Assembly: GCA_964486145.1 (NCBI GenBank)
Contig: CAZAMT010000090.1
Coordinates: 1-13,760, forward strand
From: CAZAMT01 sp964486145
Lineage (GTDB): Bacteria > Bacteroidota > Bacteroidia > Bacteroidales > JAAAOM01
Length of the DNA stretch: 13,760 bases
Direction of reading: 5' to 3'
The stretch's first letter is position 1. Every line of letters begins with the position of its first letter. This document shows positions 1-7,156 of this stretch, piece after piece. The notes under the pieces were generated by a model. It did not search any database and was not told where the DNA came from. It worked only from the letters and a program-made list of their open reading frames with translations. The position numbers and the translations under genes are program-made.

Positions 1-51
1 ATTGAAATGAGTGCCAAATTTCAGGTTTGGTCACAAATTTTAAACACATGA
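1..51 (+). CDS. 3' end of an unidentified upstream gene (partial)
   Basis: Frame 1 is open from the left edge to a TGA at 49-51 and encodes about 16 residues ending in ...KFQVWSQILNT. The stop overlaps the ATG at 48-50 as ATGA, the classic arrangement of translationally coupled neighbours, which is why I read it as the tail of a real gene. In Bacteroidota, creD is often preceded by a small winged-helix regulator gene, so that is a reasonable guess for its identity, but too little is visible to recognise any family. The reading could be wrong if the overlap is chance. Confidence 0.4.
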   Translation: MEMSAKFQVWSQILNT

Positions 52-1388
52 AACATGCAGCAGATTACATTAGTGAATTTAAGAAATCCATCAGCTTAAA
101 ACTGTTTGTTATTGGATTCTTGGTACTCATTCTTCTTATTCCTGCCGGAATGATTCGTAACCTCATTCGGGAGAGGGAATCACTTATGCAACAGGTAACC
201 GAGGAGGTAACTTCAAAATGGGGAAATGAGCAGACCCTGGCAGGTCCGTTTATGGTCATTCCTTACCATACAATGATTGAAGATGATAATGAAATTGTAA
301 AAGTGAAAAACTATTTACATGTGTTACCCGAAAGTCTTGTAATCAACGGTAAAATGTATCCGGAAGAACGATACCGTGGCATTTATAAAGTAATTGTTTA
401 TAATTCCGGTTTGAATTTTTCCGGTTCGTTTGTATTTCCAAATTTTTCTGAAATTGACATCAACGAAAATGACATTCTTTGGGATGAGGTTGTGGTAAAT
501 GCAGGTATCCCCGATATGCGGGGAATAAATCATCAGATAGTTTTTCAGCTTGGTGAGTCGGAATTCATTGCCCAACCAGGCATAAAGTATTCAAATCTTA
601 TTCAGTCGGGCATCAATTTTAATGTTGGTGACATCTATAATAAAAATCTGGATTTTCAGTTCAACATAGATTTAAACGGAGGTAAGGGCCTTTACTTTTA
701 CCCTCTTGGTAAAACCACAAAAGCTACTCTTTCTTCGTCATGGGAATCCCCCAGTTTTACAGGTGCTTTTTTACCAGACGACCGCAATGTTGATAATACA
801 GGATTTACTGCCGACTGGAAAATACTTCAGTTAAACAGAAATTACCCACAGGCCTGGAAAAACAGTGAATACAACTTCAACGGTTCTGAATTTGGAGTAG
901 AGCTCATCGTACCGGTAAACCATTACCAAAAAACCATGCGTTCGGTGAAATATGCCATCATGTTCATCATTCTTACCTTTCTTACGTTTTTCTTTATCGA
1001 GTTGCTTAAGAAAAAACCGGTTCACCCGGTGCAATACCTGCTGGTTGGTATTTCGCTTATCGTTTTCTATTCATTGCTCCTGTCCCTCACCGAACACATA
1101 TCGTTTCTTTGGTCGTATATCATAGCTGCCTCAACGATATTCATACTTATTACATTTTATGCCTATTCCATTTTGAAGAATATTAAAACCACTGCCATCC
1201 TTTCATCAATACTGATCATCATCTATATGTTTCTGTACACATTACTCCAGTTGATGGATTATGCACTCCTGATGGGAAACATCGGTCTTGTGATAATACT
1301 AGCTGTTATCATGTACTTTTCCCGAAAGGTTAACTGGTACAAAGAAGAATTACCTGATTCCCCAACGCCGTTGAGGCAGGTTGAGTAA
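48..1388 (+). CDS. creD: CreD-like inner membrane protein
   Basis: Predicted 446-residue membrane protein of the CreD (cell envelope integrity, colicin E2 tolerance) family; length matches the usual 430-460. A cytoplasmic start (FKKSISLKLF) leads into one transmembrane helix at about residues 17-36, followed by the conserved LIRERE segment. A large, probably periplasmic beta-rich domain of roughly 250 residues follows, including the family-typical GKTTKATLSSSWESPSF and SEFGVELIVPVNHYQKTMRS stretches. The C-terminal third holds about five closely spaced hydrophobic helices and ends in a short polar tail. I start at the ATG at 48 rather than the in-frame TTG at 27, because the ATG overlaps the upstream stop as ATGA and fits the usual N-terminus. 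The biochemical role of CreD is not well established; in enterobacteria it belongs to the CreBC regulon and affects envelope properties. Family assignment is firm; function is known only loosely. Confidence 0.9.
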   Translation: MKHAADYISEFKKSISLKLFVIGFLVLILLIPAGMIRNLIRERESLMQQVTEEVTSKWGNEQTLAGPFMVIPYHTMIEDDNEIVKVKNYLHVLPESLVINGKMYPEERYRGIYKVIVYNSGLNFSGSFVFPNFSEIDINENDILWDEVVVNAGIPDMRGINHQIVFQLGESEFIAQPGIKYSNLIQSGINFNVGDIYNKNLDFQFNIDLNGGKGLYFYPLGKTTKATLSSSWESPSFTGAFLPDDRNVDNTGFTADWKILQLNRNYPQAWKNSEYNFNGSEFGVELIVPVNHYQKTMRSVKYAIMFIILTFLTFFFIELLKKKPVHPVQYLLVGISLIVFYSLLLSLTEHISFLWSYIIAASTIFILITFYAYSILKNIKTTAILSSILIIIYMFLYTLLQLMDYALLMGNIGLVIILAVIMYFSRKVNWYKEELPDSPTPLRQVE

Positions 1389-1398
1389 AAGCTTAAAA

Positions 1399-1465
1399 CA
1401 CAGATGTTCCGCACTTTCGGGTATATACCAAATGCTTTATTGCCGGAATTATTGGGGCATCTGTG
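1399..1465. terminator. Imperfect inverted repeat between convergent genes
   Basis: CACAGATG at 1399-1406 pairs with CATCTGTG at 1458-1465 (8 of 8), and TTCCG at 1407-1411 pairs with CGGAA at 1444-1448, leaving a 9-base bulge on the right arm. The structure sits in the 111-bp gap between the creD stop and the last gene of the minus-strand operon, so a bidirectional terminator is the natural reading. It lacks a long U-tract on either side and the loop is large, so the call is tentative. Confidence 0.4.
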
Positions 1466-1499
1466 ACTTTAACATTTCCATTATCTTTATTTCTTCAAT

Positions 1500-2612
1500 C
1501 TACCCCGTAAAAACCACATCGCCATCACCATCCTGGTAATGTTCGCGTTTCAGATCTTTATATTTATCATCGGTAGGAAATCCCATGTATTTGGTAAGCT
1601 TTTTTTTAAAAACATGAGGGATCCGCCATTTTTCCACAACCTTTAACACCTGATTATTAAATGTGTAAAATGATTTTGCCTTTTTTTTCATTAAAAAATA
1701 ACGCACGAAGTCCGCAACAATTTCAATTTTTTCAGGTTCACAGAACACATATGGAATAGAAAAGTGACCATTTCTTTCATTCATAAATAAGAACGCGATC
1801 ATTTTTCTTTCTGATGAATATAGTTTCACAGGGTAATGCCGGAATGAATTCACCTGACGAGAAAAATAATAATTTCCCGTTTGAAATTCGTGTGACTTAT
1901 TTTCATTTTCAACCACCAACCATGGATAATCCATTATCCAGTTCAATTCAGCTTTTCCCCGTCTAATCACATGATATTGTAAAAACGGTTGTATAAATTC
2001 GCTGACTTCATCGTCAATATGCGATTCAATTTTAAATCTATTAGAAAACCGATTCCTTCCTTTAATGTTTGTGTACGACCTAACAGGATACCAAATGACA
2101 TTTCCAATTCCATCAACAATTTTCAATACCGGGATAACGGCTTTAAACTTACTTCTTTGTTTCAATAATTCGGCTGTATAAAACCTAAAGAACAGCCTCA
2201 TTCCTACTCTTGAAGAAACCGTAAAATATGGCAGTTTTTCGATGACCGATGCTGTTTTTGTTGTCAACTCAAAAAAAAGTTGCTTCATACCCGTTATTTT
2301 AAGCATTTGAAAGAACAGAGTCATAGCAGCCTTTTTTCCGATCAACGGATCCACCCACCAGCAGGTGTTCCAGTAAAATTTTTCAATCTGATTTTTCCAA
2401 TAGATTTTCTCAGGTAATATCCCGATATATCCTAATACTTTTCCCTCGTCATTTAAAGCGATGATAAGTCCCACATCGTGCTTATCGGCATTCGGATTAT
2501 GGTACTGAGAAATTGCCCTCTCCCTGGTTATCGGAATTTGTTGAAAGTGCCGGTATTGATCCGTTTCAATGAATGACGGTAATTCCCCGATTTTAATTTC
2601 CAGTAATTTCAT
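1500..2612 (-). CDS. GNAT-like acyltransferase, last gene of operon
   Basis: Predicted 370-residue soluble protein. Residues about 30-130 look like a GNAT fold: charged ITRERAISQYHNP, a strand-turn-strand VGLIIALNDEGKVLGYIGILP at 47-67, then NTCWWVDP and a helix that would follow the acyl-cofactor loop. The residues after about 190 may form a second, degenerate GNAT-like half, as in other two-domain acyltransferases; the canonical R/Q-x-x-G-x-G/A motif is not clearly preserved in either half. No signal peptide or membrane segment is visible. The ATG at 2610-2612 overlaps the carrier-protein stop by four bases (ATGA), so it is translationally coupled to the carrier gene. That context suggests it may use the acylated carrier as donor rather than acyl-CoA; this is inference. 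A catalytically inactive partner protein is an alternative. Confidence 0.7.
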   Translation of the reverse strand: MKLLEIKIGELPSFIETDQYRHFQQIPITRERAISQYHNPNADKHDVGLIIALNDEGKVLGYIGILPEKIYWKNQIEKFYWNTCWWVDPLIGKKAAMTLFFQMLKITGMKQLFFELTTKTASVIEKLPYFTVSSRVGMRLFFRFYTAELLKQRSKFKAVIPVLKIVDGIGNVIWYPVRSYTNIKGRNRFSNRFKIESHIDDEVSEFIQPFLQYHVIRRGKAELNWIMDYPWLVVENENKSHEFQTGNYYFSRQVNSFRHYPVKLYSSERKMIAFLFMNERNGHFSIPYVFCEPEKIEIVADFVRYFLMKKKAKSFYTFNNQVLKVVEKWRIPHVFKKKLTKYMGFPTDDKYKDLKREHYQDGDGDVVFTG

Positions 2613-2851
2613 CTTTTTTTGGAAATAATCTTTTGCATGATGGCACCAACACTGTTCATGTCGAACATATCATCCAATTCAAATTTAACATGAAATTTTT
2701 GCTCCATCTTATCGATAATCATTACATTATGCAGGGAGTCCCATGCCGGGATATCATCCATGGTAGTTTCACTGGAAATAACCAATTCAGGATCATCAAA
2801 TACCTGCTTAAATACCTGTTGCAATTCTTCTAAAAGTTGATTTTCCGTCAT
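2609..2851 (-). CDS. Stand-alone acyl/peptidyl carrier protein
   Basis: An 80-residue acidic helical protein with the carrier-protein signature WDSLHNVM; Ser39 is the expected 4'-phosphopantetheine attachment site. The helix-2 and helix-3 text (MIIDKMEQKFHVKFELDDMF) is typical of ACP/DltC-like carriers. A longer in-frame start at 2956 exists, but it would overlap the preceding GNAT gene by about 95 bases and add an un-carrier-like extension. The ATG at 2851 lies 10 bases after that gene's TAA and gives the normal length, so I use it. The stop overlaps the next gene's ATG. Expected role: hold an aminoacyl or acyl group as a thioester after loading by the adenylation enzyme two genes upstream. 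It needs a phosphopantetheinyl transferase, which is not in this window. The housekeeping fatty-acid ACP is unlikely given the context. Confidence 0.9.
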   Translation of the reverse strand: MTENQLLEELQQVFKQVFDDPELVISSETTMDDIPAWDSLHNVMIIDKMEQKFHVKFELDDMFDMNSVGAIMQKIISKKR

Positions 2852-2861
2852 ACCTGAAAGT

Positions 2862-3626
2862 TTATACAAATTTCCCAATTTTCCAGAAAACCTCAAAAGT
2901 ACAATATTCCTGAAAATGAAATCTTTCATATACTTTTTTCCCAGTTGGTGTTGCATGCAAAACCAGCGGAAGCCCTGAACTGAGTTTTATCATATAACTT
3001 GTTAATACCGAAGCAATCCCTCTTCTTCTGAATTTTTCAAGAACTGATACCAAATATATTCCGGTGCTGTTGTGGTTTCGAAAGACGAGTCCTGTACCGG
3101 CAGGTTTATTATCTGCATATCCAAGCAATAAATCATAATTATCACTGCCTGGCAAGAATCTGAACACATCCGGATGTAATTTCTTTTGGTTGAACAGTGC
3201 AGTATTTGCAATATTCAACCAATCGTTTAATTCCGTTTCACTTTGAACTGGTTTAACTTTGCAATCAACAGGTTGTCCATAAAGTTCGTTTTGGTTTTGT
3301 TGGGCCGGCGCAGCCATTCCTGACCATTGAACAACAGGCCGGAACCTGTATTTTTCCATTAAAGCTAAAAAATCAGGATGCTGCCTGGAGTCCTGAACGA
3401 TTATGAATGGAGGATATTTACCTTCTTCTATTTTCTTATTCATATAAATCACCACTTCCTGAATATCCGGCCTGTTCAAGGACAAATCCAACAAATAATT
3501 TGGCCAGGGATAACACGGGGTAAATACGCCCGTAATCGTGGCATTACGAATCGCGGTTATATTTTTGTTAAACTTTGAAAATGAAAGATAAAACGTTTTT
3601 AGGTTTTGCTCAATTATATCCTTCAT
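2862..3626 (-). CDS. GNAT family N-acyltransferase
   Basis: Predicted 254-residue cytoplasmic protein. The C-terminal half (about 120-245) is a recognisable GNAT domain: the motif A region VSVLEKFRRRGIASVLTSYM (about 193-212) carries the R-R-x-G-I-A cofactor-pyrophosphate loop, and HATPTGKKVYERFHFQEY (224-241) matches motif B with the typical 'YERFGF'-like end. The first 110 residues form a separate, less conserved region, as in GNATs with an N-terminal GNAT-like or cap domain. Its ATG overlaps the adenylation gene stop by four bases, and the carrier gene starts 10 bases after its own stop. Placement between an activating enzyme and a carrier makes it the leading candidate for moving the carrier-bound acyl group onto an amine, although ordinary acetyl-CoA use cannot be excluded from sequence. 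Confidence 0.82.
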   Translation of the reverse strand: MKDIIEQNLKTFYLSFSKFNKNITAIRNATITGVFTPCYPWPNYLLDLSLNRPDIQEVVIYMNKKIEEGKYPPFIIVQDSRQHPDFLALMEKYRFRPVVQWSGMAAPAQQNQNELYGQPVDCKVKPVQSETELNDWLNIANTALFNQKKLHPDVFRFLPGSDNYDLLLGYADNKPAGTGLVFRNHNSTGIYLVSVLEKFRRRGIASVLTSYMIKLSSGLPLVLHATPTGKKVYERFHFQEYCTFEVFWKIGKFV

Positions 3627-5125
3627 ATATTTTCATTTTCAGGTTCAGGGTTGGTTATATCCATCAGCTTTCTTCTGTCAATCTTTCCACTTGTAGTTTG
3701 AGGGAAACCCGCAATATTTATTATTTTCCACGGCACCATATAATCAGGTAATTCATTGGTGAGATAAGTTTTTAACGCTCGAATATCACCCGTGTAATTT
3801 TCAACAAACAGTAAAATGCGGGTTTGATTTTGAACCTCCTCTCCCATTGCAATTGTACGTTTCAGACCTGTTAATTCGCGTGCACATTGCTCAATCTCCC
3901 CCAATTCAACACGAAACCCCTGTACCTTGATCTGATAATCGAGCCTGCCGCAAAAATACAAATCACCATCCAGATCTGTGTATGCTAAATCACCAGTCCG
4001 GTAAAATCGTTTTTTTTGTCCTTCAACCTCTTTTGTGAAAAAAGAACTGATATTTTTTTCATCGTTATCCCAATATCCCGGAGTAATTTGATTTCCGGCC
4101 ACGCATAATTCACCTTTTTGGCCCGGTTTACAGATCTGATTGTGCTCATCCAGGACGAGTACACATAAATCGCCAAGGGCTTTCCCGATGGAGACGATGT
4201 CATGATATGCTTTAATTTCATCATTTTGTTTGTAATACGTGCAATTGATGGTGGTTTCCGTAGGGCCATATACGTTGAACAAAGAAGCATGAGGAACACA
4301 TTTCCTCCATTTATCCCATAATGATTTTGTCAAAGGTTCTGCCCCGAATAAACAATAGCGTACCTGTGTTAAAAGTATTTCGTTGAAATAGGGCTCTAAA
4401 AAGGCAATTGTAGACGGTGTCATTTTAATAAATGTCAACTGGTGATTCCGGATTATTCGATAGGCGTTTAAATACTTCATACTTTTATCCGGTACCGTAA
4501 ATATGCATCCACCAAAAAGCATGGGAAAAATCATACAGAAAACCGATGCATCAAAGGTCAGATCATACATTTGCAGAAACCGATCCCTGTGACTGAGGTT
4601 AAATCCTATCTTTTCAAAATTTTGTAGAAATGTACTTATATTGGAATACGTGATTTTCACCCCTTTGGGTATTCCGGTACTTCCTGAGGTAAAAAGAATG
4701 TAGGCCAAATCGTCTGGTGCATGCTCTATCGTTTTGAGCCGATCCGTACCTGTATTTATGTTACCTGTGTCAACCACCGGAACATCATAATCTTTAACAT
4801 AGGATGGCAGCGCCGAACAGCTTAGTACAATATCCGGTTGAACCTGCTCCAAAATGTTTCTGTTTCGTTTTTCCGGGTTATTTGCTTTCACGGGAACATA
4901 ACACATTCCTGTAAACCAGGTGGCAAAAACTGAGGCGTAGGTTTGAATACTGTCATCAACAAAAATGAGTGCTATGGCGTTTTTTTTAAGTTGTAAAGGC
5001 AATAGTTTTTGCTGGATAGCCGCGGTGAGATCCTTTAGTTCCCGATAAGTATAAAATACCTCCTGAATACAAAATGCATTATTGGTTGAATACTGATCAA
5101 ATGCTTGTTTTAACCTTTCGATCAT
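3623..5125 (-). CDS. Stand-alone amino-acid adenylation enzyme (DltA/NRPS A-domain type)
   Basis: A complete 500-residue ANL-superfamily enzyme, about the size of DltA. Core motifs in order: FTSGSTGIPKG (145-155, ATP P-loop), DLTFDASV (188-195), NVYGPTETT (284-292), YRTGD (375-379), GRLDYQIKVQGFRVE (393-407, hinge), TSGKIDR (478-484, catalytic Lys481). Asp192 in FDAS corresponds to Asp235 of gramicidin synthetase PheA, which anchors a substrate alpha-amino group, so an amino-acid substrate is likely. My hand alignment gives pocket residues D192, A193, F196, K234, C258, F260, V285, I293, N294, K481. DltA carries a D-Ala-selecting Cys that aligns here with Phe260, so D-alanine is not the obvious substrate. 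No carrier or condensation domain is fused; the free carrier two genes on is the likely acceptor. Its ends overlap both neighbours by four bases. Confidence 0.92.
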   Translation of the reverse strand: MIERLKQAFDQYSTNNAFCIQEVFYTYRELKDLTAAIQQKLLPLQLKKNAIALIFVDDSIQTYASVFATWFTGMCYVPVKANNPEKRNRNILEQVQPDIVLSCSALPSYVKDYDVPVVDTGNINTGTDRLKTIEHAPDDLAYILFTSGSTGIPKGVKITYSNISTFLQNFEKIGFNLSHRDRFLQMYDLTFDASVFCMIFPMLFGGCIFTVPDKSMKYLNAYRIIRNHQLTFIKMTPSTIAFLEPYFNEILLTQVRYCLFGAEPLTKSLWDKWRKCVPHASLFNVYGPTETTINCTYYKQNDEIKAYHDIVSIGKALGDLCVLVLDEHNQICKPGQKGELCVAGNQITPGYWDNDEKNISSFFTKEVEGQKKRFYRTGDLAYTDLDGDLYFCGRLDYQIKVQGFRVELGEIEQCARELTGLKRTIAMGEEVQNQTRILLFVENYTGDIRALKTYLTNELPDYMVPWKIINIAGFPQTTSGKIDRRKLMDITNPEPENENI

Positions 5126-6090
5126 CTTTTGGTTTTATGTAGATTTAACATTCGCTTGATTATATATTCTACATGCTCTCTAATTAAGGCCATTTGAGCA
5201 TTTTTAGAATCTTCTACCGGTATTCTCTGGATGTTTCTTGGATAGAAGTCATCCTTTAGTCCGGCAGTTCCAAATGAAAAATCCAGGCGTTTGTTTTCAC
5301 CATAAAAATAATCGAAAAATGCTTTGCCAACACCGTGGTCGGTAAACGGAAAGGCAAATAACCTGTAAGGCAGATTGAAAGAATTTTGCACATAGTGAAC
5401 GCTATGCTCTGTTTGCGTGATTTGTTCTTCCGTGCTTAACCGCGGGTAATAAGGATGATCCATGCTATGTGCTCCAAATGTAAAGCCGTTGTTTATCATG
5501 GATTCTATTTGTACTGATGTCAGGTAGGGTTGACGCCGGTATAGAAATGCCTGAAAATCAACTTCAAGAGTAGCCGCTATATCATCAATGAGTTGAACAT
5601 TATTGTTTTTTGCACCTAAAAGCCGGTGTTTTAAAATGCTGTTTGAAATGCGGTTAAGACCCAGTAGGTTTTTTAATTGTTGAATTGCTCCGTCAGTAAT
5701 TTTTTTATTCTTGAATTCATTTAGTAAATAACTCTGCTTATATCGAAAAAATAAATCCTGATTATCAACAAATGCCGCGTTTATAAAAAACGTTGCAGGA
5801 ACTCCTTTTGAAAGCAAAACAGGTAATACAACGTCGTACATTTCCCTCAAGCCGTCATCAAAAGTCAGGTGAAATAATTTTTTTTCATAAACCAGCTCCG
5901 GTTGTTTAAGCAAATCATGCATGTTTACAGGTTCAAAATGACGCAATAAATAATCTAAATCTTTTATGAATTCATTCCTGGAGGTAATGCGAAAGACCTG
6001 ATCGACATGGGGCATATAAAAATCATTAACCACATGATACAATGGAAAAATACAGCGGGCACCAACGATTTTTTTGAGCATTCCAAGCAT
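5122..6090 (-). CDS. NodB-type polysaccharide deacetylase, cytoplasmic
   Basis: Predicted 322-residue carbohydrate esterase family 4-like enzyme. Motif 1 is HLTFDDG (74-80, Asp78 probable catalytic base and Asp79 metal ligand) and motif 2 is GAHSMDHPYY (206-215, His208 and His212 metal ligands). FAFPFTDHG (245-253) stands where the R-x-F-R/P motif usually lies, followed by a C-terminal barrel end. An inserted helical segment of about 80 residues separates motifs 1 and 2, as in several Bacteroidota members. The N-terminus (MLGMLKKIVGARCIFPLYHV) lacks a secretion signal, so the substrate is probably a nucleotide- or lipid-linked N-acetylated sugar inside the cell. The start is 7 bases after the FemAB-like gene and the stop overlaps the adenylation gene, placing amine exposure and amino-acid activation in one transcript. 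Confidence 0.9.
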   Translation of the reverse strand: MLGMLKKIVGARCIFPLYHVVNDFYMPHVDQVFRITSRNEFIKDLDYLLRHFEPVNMHDLLKQPELVYEKKLFHLTFDDGLREMYDVVLPVLLSKGVPATFFINAAFVDNQDLFFRYKQSYLLNEFKNKKITDGAIQQLKNLLGLNRISNSILKHRLLGAKNNNVQLIDDIAATLEVDFQAFLYRRQPYLTSVQIESMINNGFTFGAHSMDHPYYPRLSTEEQITQTEHSVHYVQNSFNLPYRLFAFPFTDHGVGKAFFDYFYGENKRLDFSFGTAGLKDDFYPRNIQRIPVEDSKNAQMALIREHVEYIIKRMLNLHKTKR

Positions 6091-6097
6091 ACCTAAT

Positions 6098-7006
6098 TTA
6101 ATTCTTCACCATTTTAAGCAGCTTCTGCAGCATTCCGGTTTCAAGGTGATAGTAATAATAATCTTTTGCTCCAAATCCTTTGTTGAAATAGGCTATTCCA
6201 TCTATATTTGAACCCATAAAATCCAGAGTATGCTTGCTGTTCGCATATTTTTCAATTATTTTTTCATTCATATAAAATCTTGCTTTTTTATCCCTGGCTT
6301 CTTTGGTTGTAGCCGAGGTTAATATGTAAATTCGGTTTGCATGCAGTAAAAGAGCCACCGCATTGATCAAAACACCATGTTCATTTTTGATTCCAACAAT
6401 TTCTCTCGTGCACTGCACATCCTTGGAATTTAATATTTTACGCAGCAAAATCAATTGACTTTTGGTACTTTGCATTGCGTAATTGTTTTGTTTTAATCTT
6501 AAAAAATCATCTATACGCACATGTTCCTGAAAAGAAAATTCATATTCTGAAGACTGCTTCAGATTTTTAGTTATATTTTTAGTAAAATTCTGTTTTAACT
6601 TATCAAAACCAGTGCTTAAATCAAGCTCTTGCCCTTTCATCCTTTTATTATCAGGCCTGTTCAACCCATGATGTATTATTTCAGACACAAATATGTTCAC
6701 ATAAGGAAACCTCTGCATCATTAATAAAACCACACGTAACCAGCCATCTTTACTCATTTCTTGCCGGGAGCTGTAAATGTCAAGGAATTTCAAGTACACC
6801 GGTTGAATCAGATAGGGAATTCCATATTTTTTTTTGCGGGGAACAGGAAAAACCGTCACATAATCGCCTTCAACAAGCCCATCCCATCCGGGAGACACGA
6901 TGTCTAAAAACCATGATAAAACGTAAAAGCGCGCGTTAAGCGATTGATTTATGCATGCATCCCATTTTTCTTTGTCAATTTCCCGATGTTTGAAATACCT
7001 GATCAT
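6098..7006 (-). CDS. FemAB/GNAT-like acyltransferase, first gene of operon
   Basis: Predicted 302-residue soluble protein resembling the GNAT/FemAB-like proteins common in Bacteroidota envelope and capsule loci. An N-terminal segment WDACINQSLNARFYVLSWFLD leads into a first half-domain. KLKQNFTKNITKNLKQ, a basic 'K-N/R-N-I-K' helix typical of FemAB-like folds, comes before a second half containing ILTSATTKEARDKKARFYM, DFMGSNIDGIAYFNKGFGA and the YYYYHL tail. The frame can be read from a TTG at 7018, but an ATG at 7006 (MIRYFKHREID) is a better start and leaves a short leader below the candidate promoter at 7025-7032. FemAB proteins proper use aminoacyl-tRNA; here the linked adenylation enzyme and carrier suggest a carrier-bound donor, which is inference. 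It is the promoter-proximal gene. Confidence 0.75.
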   Translation of the reverse strand: MIRYFKHREIDKEKWDACINQSLNARFYVLSWFLDIVSPGWDGLVEGDYVTVFPVPRKKKYGIPYLIQPVYLKFLDIYSSRQEMSKDGWLRVVLLMMQRFPYVNIFVSEIIHHGLNRPDNKRMKGQELDLSTGFDKLKQNFTKNITKNLKQSSEYEFSFQEHVRIDDFLRLKQNNYAMQSTKSQLILLRKILNSKDVQCTREIVGIKNEHGVLINAVALLLHANRIYILTSATTKEARDKKARFYMNEKIIEKYANSKHTLDFMGSNIDGIAYFNKGFGAKDYYYYHLETGMLQKLLKMVKN

Positions 7007-7024
7007 GTTTGTTTTCAATTGTTA

Positions 7025-7032
7025 CAAACATA
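7025..7032 (-). promoter_or_regulatory. Candidate -7 box driving the six-gene operon
   Basis: Read on the minus strand, the bases are TATGTTTG, an exact match to the Bacteroidota sigma-ABfr -7 consensus TAnnTTTG. It lies 18 bases before the ATG at 7006, which would give a 5' leader of roughly a dozen bases. I see no good TTTG-type -33 box at the expected spacing, so it rests on one element plus position. Confidence 0.5.
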
Positions 7033-7131
7033 GTGAAATTCCTGCACGTTTACTGAATTTTCACCCCATCAAGCAAACGGGAATGTGGCAATAAATGAAC
7101 GCAGCAAATGGCTCTGAAAATAAAATTATTA

Positions 7132-7139
7132 TACTTTTG
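7132..7139 (+). promoter_or_regulatory. Candidate -7 box for the methyltransferase gene
   Basis: TACTTTTG matches TAnnTTTG and lies 17 bases before the ATG at 7157. No clear -33 box is seen. Together with the minus-strand box at 7025-7032 it makes 7007-7156 a divergent promoter region. Confidence 0.45.
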
Positions 7140-7156
7140 AAGCCATATCACTTTTT

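Noticed and set aside
27..47. TTG start at 27 for the CreD-like protein
   Set aside because: The ATG at 48 overlaps the upstream stop as ATGA and gives the usual CreD N-terminus.
2852..2956. Longer start for the carrier protein (115 residues)
   Set aside because: The extension overlaps the 3' end of the preceding GNAT gene by about 95 bases and adds residues unlike any carrier N-terminus; the ATG at 2851 gives the normal length.
3623..5125. Naming the adenylation and carrier genes dltA and dltC
   Set aside because: No DltB or DltD is present, the DltA D-Ala-selecting Cys appears to be absent, and the organism type does not make lipoteichoic acid in the usual way. Only the general chemistry is shared.
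7007..7018. TTG start at 7018 for the FemAB-like protein
   Set aside because: The in-frame ATG at 7006 is only 12 bases further, and the TTG would lie at or next to the predicted transcription start.
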